Source: Methanothrix thermoacetophila PT (lineage in GTDB: Archaea > Halobacteriota > Methanosarcinia > Methanotrichales > Methanotrichaceae). From it: 64,000 nucleotides of DNA. A program made the translations under genes and the position numbers. Numbering within the stretch: the first letter of the stretch is position 1; the number at the start of each line of letters is the position of its first letter. Under the pieces are notes generated by a model. It was not told the DNA's origin. It saw only the letters and a program-made list of their open reading frames with translations, and did not search any database. The stretch spans positions 1,240,001-1,304,000 of the forward strand of contig NC_008553.1 in NCBI RefSeq assembly GCF_000014945.1, written 5' to 3'. Shown here piece by piece: positions 1 to 12,894 of the stretch.

Positions 1-455
1 CATCCTCCGGGAGAGAGAAGGAGGCTGCAGAGGTCCTAAGTGGGTACAGATCCCCCCAGCTGGCTGGCGTTTTGGGGGAGATCGCCGCTTCTCTTGAGAG
101 CAACATACTCCGCGTCAGGCTCGAGAAGATACTTCAGGATGCTGAGCTGGATATGGCCAGGAGGCTCGAGCCTCTGCGCATTGGCATGAGGGTGGGGCCG
201 ATACTGGGCCTGATGGGCACACTGATACCAATGGGCCCTGCGCTGGTGAGCCTCTCAAGGGGAGATGTGCAGTCGATGGCGGCGAGCCTTATAATAGCGT
301 TTGCAACGACTGTTATAGGATTGGTTGTTGGTGGAATATGCTACTGCTCCCTTCTTATCAGAAACAGGTGGTACCATCAGGACCTGAGCGATTTGGAATA
401 TTCCGCGGCTATTCTCAGGAGGGCTCTGGATGAGAGGCCGGATGGGCATTCTTGA
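1..455 (+). CDS. MotA/TolQ/ExbB-family proton channel protein, 5' end missing
   Basis: The reading frame is open from the window edge to the stop at 455, so the N-terminus lies outside; a TTG at 72 is an internal codon, not a convincing start. The visible part has the ExbB/TolQ/MotA signature: a hydrophobic segment with GPILGLMGTLIPMGPAL followed by a second long membrane segment (ASLIIAFATTVIGLVVGG). ExbB-type proteins form the inner-membrane proton channel that powers a partner protein. The DUF2149 gene downstream overlaps it by 26 bp and probably encodes the small single-span partner, comparable in position and topology to ExbD. In methanogens such pairs are often found beside CobN-like chelatase genes; that neighbour is not visible here. 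Confidence 0.85.
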   Translation, partial: SSGREKEAAEVLSGYRSPQLAGVLGEIAASLESNILRVRLEKILQDAELDMARRLEPLRIGMRVGPILGLMGTLIPMGPALVSLSRGDVQSMAASLIIAFATTVIGLVVGGICYCSLLIRNRWYHQDLSDLEYSAAILRRALDERPDGHS

Positions 456-777
456 TGAGATCGATGGGGACCCGATGGAGGGTGTCGCCAACCTCTTCGA
501 TATCGCGATGGTCTTCGCTGTGGCGCTTCTCCTCGCGCTTGTCACTGCTTACAACATCTCAGAGCTTCTGGATCCAACGTCCAGCGTCACCGTTGTGAAG
601 AATCCCGGCGATCCAGATATGCAGATAATAATAAAGAATATGAGCAGCATCCAGGTCCTTAACATGACGGAGCAGGTCGGAGGAGGTCAGGGGACCAGGA
701 TAGGCACAGCCTACCGGCTCAAGAGCGGCCAGGTGATATACGTCCCAGAGGATGAGAGATCATCCTCTCCTGCATGA
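430..777 (+). CDS. DUF2149 family small membrane protein
   Basis: This 115-residue protein has one strong transmembrane helix near residues 27-42 after a short acidic N-terminus, then a soluble C-terminal domain. The pattern (DPMEGVANLFDIAMVFAVAL) is that of DUF2149, found mainly in methanogenic archaea next to ExbB-like channels. An AGGAGGG ribosome-binding site lies 6 bases before the ATG at 430, inside the preceding gene, so the two are translationally coupled. By topology and position it may be the ExbD-like force-transducing partner; that role is inferred, as no function is established for the family. Confidence 0.8.
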   Translation: MRGRMGILDEIDGDPMEGVANLFDIAMVFAVALLLALVTAYNISELLDPTSSVTVVKNPGDPDMQIIIKNMSSIQVLNMTEQVGGGQGTRIGTAYRLKSGQVIYVPEDERSSSPA

Positions 778-940
778 GCATCGAGAGCGCATGCGGATCT
801 TTGATATATAGTAGCGGTGCAAACTCCGATATCCAGGAGGAAGTCACTGACCCACAAGCTGCATGGTGGAGAAGACCAACATATGCCAGCACAATCCGGT
901 GGAGATTTCAGTGATGTGTGTAGGGGCGAGAGGTGAGCGA

Positions 941-1681
941 ATGAACGTCATTCTTCTCGGCACAGGGGTGGGGATACCGCAGGCAGATCGTGCGCAGTCA
1001 TCTCTGCTCATTCGTGATGAGGATGTGCTGCTCATCGACTGCGGGGCGGGCGCTATTCTCAGGCTTGGTGAGATCGGCATGAGCCCGCTTGAGATCGACA
1101 CTGTGCTTCTCACGCACCTCCATCTGGATCATGTTGCAGATCTCCTGCCACTCGCAAAGGCGAGGTACTTACTTGGAGAGCCCTGGCTCAATATCTGGGG
1201 GCCTGTCGGCACAGAGGAGCTGATGAGATCGCTGCAGTCCTTGTACCCTTATCTGCGTTCGATAAAGCTGGACGTCACAGAGATCAGCGCGGGATGCAGA
1301 TTTGAGATATGCGGATTTGGGGTGTCCAGTGCATCCGCGATCCACAGCGTTCCGGCGCTGTGCTACAGGATCGAGGGCTCCCGCACAGTCACATGCTCCG
1401 GGGACACCGAGCCGGCTGCAAGCGTCTCTGAGCTCGCATCAGGCTCCGACCTGCTCGTCCATGAGTGCTCGTTCCCGGATGGATTTGAGGTGACGAATCA
1501 CACAACTCCAGCAGCACTCGGCCGGATTGTGAGTGATGTCGGGGAGATCATACTCACACACTTCTATCCCCAGTGCAGAGGTCTGGAGGAGGACATGGCG
1601 CGCACGGTGGAGCAGCTCTCTGGAATCAGGACCAGAGCGGGAATGGACCTGATGAGCATTTATGCGAGTGCTGGAAAATAG
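941..1681 (+). CDS. Metallo-beta-lactamase fold hydrolase, RNase Z-like
   Basis: The 246-residue protein begins with the RNase Z-type strand MNVILLGTGVGIP and carries the metal-binding motif HLHLDH at residues 59-64, then later histidine/aspartate positions in SGDTEPA, HECS and ILTHFYP. The layout matches stand-alone beta-lactamase-fold hydrolases related to tRNase Z, but the exosite arm of true tRNase Z is not obvious, so the substrate is unknown. The start at 941 is preferred over in-frame codons from 863 because GAGGTGA precedes it and the fold begins there. It converges on scpA, with a 100 bp gap holding a dispersed 32 bp repeat. Confidence 0.85.
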   Translation: MNVILLGTGVGIPQADRAQSSLLIRDEDVLLIDCGAGAILRLGEIGMSPLEIDTVLLTHLHLDHVADLLPLAKARYLLGEPWLNIWGPVGTEELMRSLQSLYPYLRSIKLDVTEISAGCRFEICGFGVSSASAIHSVPALCYRIEGSRTVTCSGDTEPAASVSELASGSDLLVHECSFPDGFEVTNHTTPAALGRIVSDVGEIILTHFYPQCRGLEEDMARTVEQLSGIRTRAGMDLMSIYASAGK

Positions 1682-1688
1682 AGAGCAT

Positions 1689-1720
1689 CAGGGCGCAAAC
1701 TCCAAAGGAGAGGAGGTCAC
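1689..1720 (+). repeat. 32 bp dispersed repeat, copy 1
   Basis: A 32 bp sequence starting CAGGGCGCAAACTCC and ending GAGGAGGTCAC is present here and, without mismatch, on the opposite strand at 19490-19521. The flanks differ at both sites. It lies in the gap between the beta-lactamase-fold gene and scpA. Confidence 0.8.
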
Positions 1721-1781
1721 AGAGAATCAGAATCTATCAGACCCAGAGACGCCGGTTTACAGAGCTGTTGTCCAGCGGCGC

Positions 1782-2447
1782 TCACATTCCCCCTCCGGGG
1801 CGGGTGATGAAGAGATCCCCAAAGAACTGCTCCTGCTCGAGCCATATCTGCTTCCTCTGAGCCATGAAGAGGAGCGCGAGGTAGTTCATTATCCGGTCGC
1901 CCTCGATCTCCTTGATCTCGACCATCTCTTTCATGCTCAGCATATCCTCTATCACAGGAGAGAGCATCTTTATCCTCTCCTCGACGTTCTCCTCATGGGA
2001 GAGGTCCAGTATCTCCTCCTCTGGCTCCGCAAGGCGCTGGCGTATCGCTCTCTTTCTCCCAATCATCTCGGCCTTTTTGAGCTCAGCTATCAGCTCGTCA
2101 AGCGTGACAGGTCGTCTGGTCCGGCGGCGGACTGGCGGCTGAGGCAGGGTGTACGCCACATCCTCATGTGTCTCGACAGGTGCCTCCTCGATCTCCTCCT
2201 CTTCCTCCTGCTCCTCCATTGCATCTGACTTCATTCTGAGGAGGATCGCGGCGTACAGAAGAGTCCTGGCAGGTATCCGCAGATCCCTTCGCTCCAGCGA
2301 CTCGACGTACTCCAGGAACCTCTCGGTGGTTCTAACTATATCCACATCCCAGGGGTCGAGCTCCCCCCGCCTGGCGAGCTCAACCAGCACCTCAGCCGGG
2401 TCGCTCATCTCAAGACCTGCGTATGGATCAGGTTTCAGCTCAGACAT
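1782..2447 (-). CDS. scpA: Segregation and condensation protein A
   Basis: ScpA is the kleisin subunit of the prokaryotic condensin, bridging the heads of the SMC dimer in chromosome compaction and segregation. The 221-residue protein has the N-terminal helical kleisin region (ARRGELDPWDVDIV, then RIPARTLLYAAILLRMKS), an acidic linker near residues 78-92, and the C-terminal winged-helix region (NYLALLFMAQRKQIWLEQEQFF). It is the downstream gene of an smc-scpA operon: its ATG at 2447 overlaps the last 13 bases of smc. No scpB is seen nearby. Confidence 0.93.
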   Translation of the reverse strand: MSELKPDPYAGLEMSDPAEVLVELARRGELDPWDVDIVRTTERFLEYVESLERRDLRIPARTLLYAAILLRMKSDAMEEQEEEEEIEEAPVETHEDVAYTLPQPPVRRRTRRPVTLDELIAELKKAEMIGRKRAIRQRLAEPEEEILDLSHEENVEERIKMLSPVIEDMLSMKEMVEIKEIEGDRIMNYLALLFMAQRKQIWLEQEQFFGDLFITRPGGGM

Positions 2448-5400
2448 ATTCCGGTCACGCTGCTGATGTTCTTTTCCTGCATCGAGACACCGATTGTGTA
2501 GCTGGCCTGCTGTATCATGGGGCGCCTCAGCGATACCACTATGAACTGCGCATCCCTGGAGATCCTGCGAATCATCTTAGCCACCCGCTCCACGTTCGCC
2601 CCGTCGAGGAACATGTCGATCTCATCCATCGCGTAGAATGGAGCAGGCCTGAACCGCTGGATCGCGAATATCAATGAGAGCGCGGTGAGACTCTTCTCCC
2701 CACCTGACATCGCCTCAAGCCTGTGGAAGACCTTGCCAGCTGGCCTCGCTCTTATCGTCATACCCCCGCTCAGCGGATCGTCAGGGCATTCGAGCACAAG
2801 CTCACCATCTCCTCCGGAAAGCTCGTGAAATATCTCCCTGAAGTTCTGGTTCACAGCAGCAAAACAGCTCATGAAGGCATCTTTCTTGAGCTGATCGTAT
2901 CGCTCCAGCTTCTCTATGATGCCCTCCCTCTCCCTGTGAAGAACCTCTCTGCGATCGCTCAGGTTGCGGAATCTTTTATCAACGCGCTCGTACTCGTCGA
3001 TGGCGAGCATATTGACAGGCTCGAGCGATGCCATCTCCTCCTCCAGCGCTCTGATCTTCGCAGCTATCGTCTCGCTCTTGGGGGGAGCCTCAGAGGGATC
3101 GATGCCCGCGCTCTCAATCTCGGATCTGAGAGACTGCATGCTTATGGAGATCTCCTCTCTTGCCCCTGAGACCGCCGTAAGCCTTGCATCGAGACGCTCG
3201 ATGCTTCTCTCCATCCCGCCTATCTCGCGCTCCTTGCCGATTATGCTCTCCATGAGAGACCCCCTCTCCCCTTTCAGGCCGTGCAGCTCCCTGTCGAGAT
3301 CCTTTTCTTTTCTGCTCAGCTCATCCAGTGCGGCCCTGAGATCCTCCATGCTCGAGAGCGCTGAGCTGCGCCTTTGGATCGCATCATTCTTCTTGAGCTC
3401 CAGGAGCTCTTTCGTACGCGCAAGCTCATCCAGCCTGTTCCTCAGGTTCTCCTCCTTAAGTCTGCAGCGCATGATCTCGGAGTCCAGATCCATGATCCTG
3501 GACTCGAGCCTCCTGATCTCGCCTTCGAGCTGCTCCGCCCGCTCCATCATCTCAGGGATCCTGGAGCCCTGCATATCCCGCTCCAGCTTCTCCCTGAGAT
3601 CTCCCTTCTCAGAGAGCGCGGACTCGAGCTCCTGCATCTCCTGCTCCAGCACTGTGAGCCTGCTCCTCCACTCCTCGCTCTCCCTCTCCATCTCCGAGAG
3701 CCTGGACTTGCGTTCCTCGATGTACCGCTCCATTCTGCCTCTCAGCGCTCGCTTCTCCTCCAGCAGGAATGTCCTCCTCGAGATCTCCTTGTCTAGGGAC
3801 TCGAGCTTTCTGCTGATGGATGATATCTCCTCCTCGACGGAATCGAGCTTCTCGAGCAGCTCGCCTCTCCTCGCCTCTGTGGCTGATATGCGTTCTGATA
3901 TCCCCACAAGCCTCCTGCTCTCCTCTGCTGCGAACTTCAGGCGGGATGTGTAGTGTCCACCTGTCATCGCGCCGCTCCGCTCGATCAGATCTCCATCAAG
4001 TGTCACCATTCTGTATCGCCCGATCATCCTCCTGGCGGTATCGAGATCCTCAACGACGAGCGTGTCTCTGAAGACGTACCAGAAGGCAGGGTAGAAACGA
4101 TCATCAAATCTTATCAGGTTCAGGGCGAAGTCGATGACCCCTGGCACCCTTGGAACCTCAGGCAGCGATCCTACCTCCATTTTGTTGAGTGGTAGAAATG
4201 TCGCTCTGCCTATCTGGGATCTCTTGAGGTAATCTATCGCAACTGCTGCATCCTCATCGCTCTCCGCGATCACGCTCTGGAGCCTTGCACCAGCTGCGAC
4301 CTCAAGCGCCGCAGCATACCGCCTGTCAACCTCTCCGAGATCCGCGATCGTGCCGCAGAGGCCCTGGAGTATGCCACGCTTCATCGCAGACCTCACTGCC
4401 TCTACTGCTCTGCTGTAGCCGGACCTCTCCTCGGCTGCCCTGACCTGGGCCTCGACCCTCGCGTACTCGCTCTGCAGCCTCTGGAGACTCCTGTCGAGCT
4501 CTGCCAGCTCCCTGCGGAGGCTGAGCCTCCTCGACTCCAGCTCCTCTCTTCTCTTATCGAGATCCATTGCCTCTGAGGCGATGGACTCAACCTCCCTCTC
4601 GAGCCTCTCAGACTCTGTGGATGCAGCAGAGATGCTGCTCAGCGCCTCTGTGATCTCTGTGGCGATCTCCTCCTTCTCCATCGAAGCTCTGCGGATTGCA
4701 TCGAGAAGCCGATCCCTCTCTCTGAGTCTCTCTCCGATCTGGGAGCGGGTATCCTCAATCTCTTTAATCAGCTGAGCCAGCTCTTCCCTGTATTTGGCGA
4801 ACCTGCTATCAGCATCGGAGATGTTTGCTCGGAGCGATGAGAGCTGGGATCTCTGGTCGTCCAGCTCCCCCTGAATGCCAGCCCGTCTCATGGCTTTATC
4901 ACTGAGCTGCTCGGAGATGGCAGCGATCTCAGCTCTCACCCTGTCCATCTCGATGAAGCACTGGCTAAGGGATCTGTCCGCCTCCTCTATATCTGCATCA
5001 GCGGCCTCGATCCTCGTCTCCTCCCTCGCGATCTTTCCCCTGATCTCTTCTATCTCGCGCCTCACCCTGAGCTGCTCGTCCTCCCCCTTGTGGCTGATCT
5101 CGCCCTCCACGGCCTTCAGCCGCTCCTCAAGCCTCCTCAGCTCCTCTCTTCCAGCCTCAAGGCTCTGTAGAAGCTGAGACTTCTCGGAGGTGATGGATGT
5201 GATCTCATCGTCAAGCGCGCTGATCTCGGCCTCCGCCTCTTTGAATCTTGCAAGCAGAAGATAGGCTTCCTGCTTCTTCCTCTCCTCACGACATGCCCTG
5301 TATCTCAAAGCCCTGTCGCGCTCGGCTTGGAGCCGCCTGAGCTGCTGGCCGACCTCCTCGAGTATGACATCCACGCGGGCGATCCTCTCCCTGACGACAT

Positions 5401-5950
5401 CGAGCTCAGCCATTGCGCGCTGTTTCTTCTCCTCGAACTCGGAGACTCCGGCGATCTCATCGATTATCCTTCTCCTCTCCGTGGGGCCCATCTCGATTAT
5501 TCTCGTGACGTCCCCCTGCATCACCACATTGTAGCCTTCAGGGGTTATTCCTGCTCTCGCCAGATGCTCCTGGAGCTCGGCCTGGGTGCATGCCCTTCCA
5601 TTCAGGTAGTGCTGCGCATGGTACCTCTCGCCGTTGACCTTTATGCGTCTCGTGATGACAACCTCATCGCTGTCCACAGGCATGGTTCTGGTGCTGTTAT
5701 CGAGCCTCACAGTAACCTCTGCGAAGTCCGGGGCTCTTCCGTCATCGCCGCGGTAAATCAGATCCGGCAGCCTCTCAGCGCGCATCGCCCTGGAGCTCGT
5801 GAGGCAGAGCGAGAAGAGGAGGGCATCTATGATGTTGGATTTTCCGCTTCCATTGGGCCCTGTGACGACTATGAAGTCCTTTTTAAGCTGTACGAGAGCC
5901 CTTCTGCCGAACGATTTGAAGTTCCTGAGCTCGATCTCCTTGATATGCAA
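2435..5950 (-). CDS. smc: Chromosome segregation SMC protein
   Basis: This 1171-residue protein is a full-length SMC ATPase, the DNA-entrapping core of archaeal condensin. Walker A (GPNGSGKS) is at residues 31-38. Long charged coiled coils flank a central hinge of roughly 150 residues, and the C-terminal head carries the ABC signature LEAMSGGEKSLTAL and the Walker B stretch FYAMDEIDMFLDGAN. Translation begins at TTG (5950), supported by GGAGG six bases upstream on the minus strand and by the usual N-terminus MHIKEIELRNFKSFG. It overlaps scpA by 13 bp, consistent with coupled synthesis of complex partners. Confidence 0.97.
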   Translation of the reverse strand: MHIKEIELRNFKSFGRRALVQLKKDFIVVTGPNGSGKSNIIDALLFSLCLTSSRAMRAERLPDLIYRGDDGRAPDFAEVTVRLDNSTRTMPVDSDEVVITRRIKVNGERYHAQHYLNGRACTQAELQEHLARAGITPEGYNVVMQGDVTRIIEMGPTERRRIIDEIAGVSEFEEKKQRAMAELDVVRERIARVDVILEEVGQQLRRLQAERDRALRYRACREERKKQEAYLLLARFKEAEAEISALDDEITSITSEKSQLLQSLEAGREELRRLEERLKAVEGEISHKGEDEQLRVRREIEEIRGKIAREETRIEAADADIEEADRSLSQCFIEMDRVRAEIAAISEQLSDKAMRRAGIQGELDDQRSQLSSLRANISDADSRFAKYREELAQLIKEIEDTRSQIGERLRERDRLLDAIRRASMEKEEIATEITEALSSISAASTESERLEREVESIASEAMDLDKRREELESRRLSLRRELAELDRSLQRLQSEYARVEAQVRAAEERSGYSRAVEAVRSAMKRGILQGLCGTIADLGEVDRRYAAALEVAAGARLQSVIAESDEDAAVAIDYLKRSQIGRATFLPLNKMEVGSLPEVPRVPGVIDFALNLIRFDDRFYPAFWYVFRDTLVVEDLDTARRMIGRYRMVTLDGDLIERSGAMTGGHYTSRLKFAAEESRRLVGISERISATEARRGELLEKLDSVEEEISSISRKLESLDKEISRRTFLLEEKRALRGRMERYIEERKSRLSEMERESEEWRSRLTVLEQEMQELESALSEKGDLREKLERDMQGSRIPEMMERAEQLEGEIRRLESRIMDLDSEIMRCRLKEENLRNRLDELARTKELLELKKNDAIQRRSSALSSMEDLRAALDELSRKEKDLDRELHGLKGERGSLMESIIGKEREIGGMERSIERLDARLTAVSGAREEISISMQSLRSEIESAGIDPSEAPPKSETIAAKIRALEEEMASLEPVNMLAIDEYERVDKRFRNLSDRREVLHREREGIIEKLERYDQLKKDAFMSCFAAVNQNFREIFHELSGGDGELVLECPDDPLSGGMTIRARPAGKVFHRLEAMSGGEKSLTALSLIFAIQRFRPAPFYAMDEIDMFLDGANVERVAKMIRRISRDAQFIVVSLRRPMIQQASYTIGVSMQEKNISSVTGICLS

Positions 5951-6069
5951 ATGCTGCCTCCAGGCATCGGATCAGAGACGACCGCTCCTCTCAGTGTGAG
6001 CTTCGGATATGGGCGTGCCAGAGCTGTTGAGTCAGCTCATTCATGCCTCGGTTCCTGGATTTCACTGTA

Positions 6070-6540
6070 TCAGATCAGCGGGTAGTAGTAATCCGTTGGT
6101 GTCCTCACTATCGTGCCGAGCTGCTGCGCTCTGACCCATGGATCGTCTGAGAGGTACAGCGGCGACAGCGGGAGACCTTCCTTCAGGGTGGCATACCTGC
6201 TCCCGTTCAGGTTAACTATTGTTCCGAGCGGCATCTCACCAAGCCAGTCTGAGGTTATGTTCGTGTAGTTCACAGTCATATCCGGAACGAGCTTGCCTCC
6301 GACGATCCTCTTCCCCTTGGGAGCCCCACCCCAGCTCCAGAGGTCGTTCACCTGATCCGTCTCCACAGGCGGCTCATTGTACCTGAGAAAATTCTGGAGC
6401 CATGCCCTTCCGAACTCTCCACCCACCTGCTGGCCGGATACCGGAACAAATGCCTCATTAGAGGTCTGTGCTGCAACAACCCCGGCAACCAGAGCAATCG
6501 TGAGTAAAGGAATAAGCATTCTGATGGACATCCTGATCAT
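6070..6540 (-). CDS. Secreted protein of unknown function
   Basis: The 156-residue product opens with a clear signal peptide (hydrophobic MLIPLLTIALVAGVVAAQ), then a soluble, aromatic-rich domain ending in a short tyrosine-rich tail (TDYYYPLI). I recognise no family. It lies 119 bp upstream of smc on the same strand, but the gap argues against a shared function. Two alternative ATG codons (residues 4 and 8) would still leave an intact signal peptide. Confidence 0.7.
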   Translation of the reverse strand: MIRMSIRMLIPLLTIALVAGVVAAQTSNEAFVPVSGQQVGGEFGRAWLQNFLRYNEPPVETDQVNDLWSWGGAPKGKRIVGGKLVPDMTVNYTNITSDWLGEMPLGTIVNLNGSRYATLKEGLPLSPLYLSDDPWVRAQQLGTIVRTPTDYYYPLI

Positions 6541-10327
<3,787 letters not shown>

Positions 10328-10375
10328 GTAACCTCCTGGGGTGTGGGATCGCGGAAACACCGGCCTGAATGCTGA

Positions 10376-10483
10376 GCAATTGACGCGGATCATCCAGATG
10401 ATTATCGACGTTGCGTGCTCTTGCTCATGACCGGCGCGGCCTTTGCGGGGCAATTGACGCGGATCATCCAGATGATTATCGAC
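10376..10483. repeat. 34 bp perfect direct repeat upstream of aglB
   Basis: A 34 bp sequence beginning GCAATTGACGCGGATCATCC occurs at 10376-10409 and again at 10450-10483, with a 40 bp spacer. It contains the short partial palindrome ATCATCCAGATGAT. It lies about 50 bp upstream of the aglB start on the promoter side. Confidence 0.75.
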
Positions 10484-10764
10484 TCCCGCTGTATCCTGCC
10501 AGGATATTGATAATCTTTTAGGTGCGGGCTTCCGGATCCTGTACAGAGATATTCATGCAGAATGGCAGCCTGCAACGGACGTGTCCGAATAAGGATTAGG
10601 TGTTTATGATGTGCAGAAGAGGGGAATATCAGATTTCTGGCCACAGCTCTTATCCGGACAGGTCCCTGGCAAGAATCGCAAAAAGTATTGGCGCATCCCT
10701 TGATGACGGTTTGGTAATTCGCGCCTCTCCGGCGGTTCTATGATTTCGCTGCTTATCATAGCCA
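10484..10764. other. Intergenic region between aglB and the DUF63 gene
   Basis: Together with the direct repeat this makes a 437 bp gap between two minus-strand genes. I see no convincing coding sequence; short open frames here have no start context or recognisable motif. It should hold the end of the DUF63 transcript and the aglB promoter. Confidence 0.4.
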
Positions 10765-11586
10765 TCATATCCCGAGCATCATTCGCAGCGTGTTCCTTGT
10801 GGCGGGTGCAAGCCCCAGGACCAGCAGCGTCAGCACAAGAATGCCCATAATATCCCTATCATTCCTGAGGGATTCATCCAGTATGACAAGCAGCGGCAGA
10901 AGTACGATCAGCTTTAGGGGGTACATCACTGCCGCGCTTCCAGCAGTGTGTATGAGCAGTGTGGGGACGACATGCTTCTCCTCATAGCCCAGCCAGTCGA
11001 CCCCGATGTAGGTCGAGCTCGCATCGAGCATATGTGAGAGGATGACGGAGAGCGCGCATCTCCTCATCGAAAGACTGTGTGGCAGGATTTGTAATAGAAT
11101 GTACACACAGCCGGTGATCGATGATCCCAGAGCTACGACAGCCAGTGGCACCCATGCATGCTGCACGCCCTCTCTGATGAGCAGAAGCAGATTCAGGGCG
11201 CTCCATGAGATGCCAACAGCAGAGTACAGCCTGTAGCCGCCTGTGAGCCTTCTGGATATGAAGAGCGCGAGAAGAGTCACAGATGCCACAAGAATGTAGA
11301 TGAGAGGCGTTATCAGGAGGTAGCTGAGCGGCGGATCGATCAGCTCCGCGTCCTCAATGACGCGTAGCGAGGAGCCTGCGATTATGTAGGGAGCAGTTGC
11401 GAGTATAAATCTGCTGTTGACCTCGATACCATATCTCCTGAACGCCCTCTGTATCAGAACTATGAAAACGCCCAGTACGATCGCCCATGTCACAGTGTTC
11501 ACCGGATTGTATCCGCTGTCGTTGATTATCGGCTCCACGTAGTATCTCTGTACGAAATGAACGATCTGACTACTCAAGGAGTTCAT
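10765..11586 (-). CDS. DUF63 family multi-span membrane protein
   Basis: The 273-residue protein has about seven to eight hydrophobic segments and the archaeal DUF63 pattern: an N-terminal YYVEPIINDSGYNPVNTVTW segment, an APYIIAGSSLRVIEDA motif, and LSHMLDASSTYIGVD in the second half. DUF63 proteins are archaeal integral membrane proteins of unknown activity. The conserved polar motifs inside membrane segments (SSLRVIED, HMLDASST) suggest an enzyme or carrier, but that is inference. It is a single gene with no obvious operon partner. Confidence 0.88.
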   Translation of the reverse strand: MNSLSSQIVHFVQRYYVEPIINDSGYNPVNTVTWAIVLGVFIVLIQRAFRRYGIEVNSRFILATAPYIIAGSSLRVIEDAELIDPPLSYLLITPLIYILVASVTLLALFISRRLTGGYRLYSAVGISWSALNLLLLIREGVQHAWVPLAVVALGSSITGCVYILLQILPHSLSMRRCALSVILSHMLDASSTYIGVDWLGYEEKHVVPTLLIHTAGSAAVMYPLKLIVLLPLLVILDESLRNDRDIMGILVLTLLVLGLAPATRNTLRMMLGI

Positions 11587-11683
11587 CCAGATACCTCACT
11601 ACAGCAGATCCCGGATCCCAGCGCGGCATTTGAGCGCGTCGATCCGCTACTCTGTCAGAGGGACCATCACATCAAAGGCGTTA

Positions 11684-12418
11684 TTATGCACCCGCACTTG
11701 GGGGGTGCCTGCCGGTCGCAGTCTTCGCAACAGCCTCAGGTATCTCCTCAGGGGACTCCAGGATCGTGTAGCCCCTCTCCCTGAGCATCTCGATGTTCCT
11801 CTGATCTATGCCTCTCCGTCTGACGTTCATCCTCACAGCATCTATTGCGCTGCTGCTGCATAAAGGCAGACAGGTCCCACAGCCATCGCAGCGCATCAGG
11901 TCTATGGAGCGAACGCCATCTCCAGATATCGCACCCTGTGGGCAGGCGGTCTGCGGAGGACAGATCTCACATGCATTGCACATCTCTCTGTTCACAGCAT
12001 ACGGCGCTCTCGTCACCGCTTCCCTCACATCAGTCGGCAGCACCAGCACCGGCACCTGCGCCTTCTCGGCGAGCGCAGCCGCATTCGTGACTATTGTATC
12101 CGAGATCCCGCATGCGATCTTCGCCACTGTATTCGATGTGGCAGGCGCGATGAGGAGCAGGTCATACCTTCCTATCATGAGCCTTCCAGTCATCGGAAAG
12201 CTCCTTCCAGACTCGCTCTCCAGGAAGATCTCCTCCAGGTAGCCGCCTCCAGAGATCTCACGGAGTTCCTCGAGCAGCCCGTACATCCGCAAAACCTCCT
12301 CACCTGCTTTCGAGACAAACGTGCATACCCTGTGTTGGGCTGCGACCTCTCGCATCGCCCTCACGCTCTCAGCCAGGTACTGGCCGCCGCCGGTTATACC
12401 CCATGCAACCCTTCTCAT
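11684..12418 (-). CDS. Archaeoflavoprotein, dihydromethanopterin reductase (acceptor)-like
   Basis: The 244-residue protein joins an N-terminal flavoprotein domain of the phosphopantothenoylcysteine decarboxylase-like type (WGITGGGQYLAESV; LLLIAPATSNTVAKIACGIS) to two ferredoxin-type clusters (CNACEICPPQTACPQGAI and CDGCGTCLPLCSSSAI). This arrangement is that of the AfpA/DmrX archaeoflavoproteins; DmrX of Methanosarcina reduces dihydromethanopterin to tetrahydromethanopterin, the C1 carrier of methanogenesis. The physiological role here is inferred from family, and an AfpA-like electron carrier is the alternative. It diverges from the Mut7-C gene, sharing an 83 bp promoter region. Confidence 0.8.
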   Translation of the reverse strand: MRRVAWGITGGGQYLAESVRAMREVAAQHRVCTFVSKAGEEVLRMYGLLEELREISGGGYLEEIFLESESGRSFPMTGRLMIGRYDLLLIAPATSNTVAKIACGISDTIVTNAAALAEKAQVPVLVLPTDVREAVTRAPYAVNREMCNACEICPPQTACPQGAISGDGVRSIDLMRCDGCGTCLPLCSSSAIDAVRMNVRRRGIDQRNIEMLRERGYTILESPEEIPEAVAKTATGRHPPSAGA

Positions 12419-12501
12419 CCGGATAACGGTTGATCCAGAGGATATATATCTGGTGCAGGTTGTTATAGTGAGCTTGCGGAGGCCTCCATACGGCTGAGTT
12501 T

Positions 12502-12894
12502 GTGGTGGATCACATGCTGATGCGCCTGGGAAGATGGCTCAGGCTTGCAGGGCATGATGTGGAGAATCCCAGATCGATGAGCGATGTCGACCTCATCGCG
12601 CAGGCAGGGGATAGGAGAACACTGCTCACGCGCGACAGGTCTCTGGCAGAGCTGTGCGAGAGGGAAGGGGTGAGATGCATCCTCATCAGATCATCACATA
12701 TCGATGAACAGCTGAGAGAGGTGCGGGGGAGGGGCATCGACCTCAGCCTAAATCCGGAGAGATGCACAATCTGCAATGGCGAACTTCTCGATATGGGGAA
12801 TGGAAGATGGATGTGCTCCGAGTGCGGGAAGATCTACTGGCGGGGATCTCACTGGCGTGGGATCGAGGCGCGGCTCAGATCTCTGGGCTCCTAG
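12502..12894 (+). CDS. Mut7-C RNase domain protein with zinc ribbon
   Basis: The 130-residue protein matches Mut7-C: a PIN-like N-terminus with a conserved aspartate (VDHMLMRLGRWLRLAGHD), a second acidic block (LLTRDRSLAELC), and a C-terminal zinc ribbon (CTIC ... CSEC). The family is predicted to be ribonucleases. The frame is closed by a TGA 33 bases upstream. GTG at 12502 is the first possible start and keeps the catalytic aspartate, although the usual family N-terminus has two or three more residues. A TATA-like GATATATATC about 55 bases upstream suggests a short leader. It overlaps the convergent transglutaminase-like gene by 20 bp. Confidence 0.8.
   Translation: MVDHMLMRLGRWLRLAGHDVENPRSMSDVDLIAQAGDRRTLLTRDRSLAELCEREGVRCILIRSSHIDEQLREVRGRGIDLSLNPERCTICNGELLDMGNGRWMCSECGKIYWRGSHWRGIEARLRSLGS

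Noticed and set aside
5327-6085. Long plus-strand open frame (252 codons) opposite the start of smc
   Set aside because: It is antisense to a certain SMC gene, lacks motifs or a ribosome site, and its length follows from the codon bias of the other strand.
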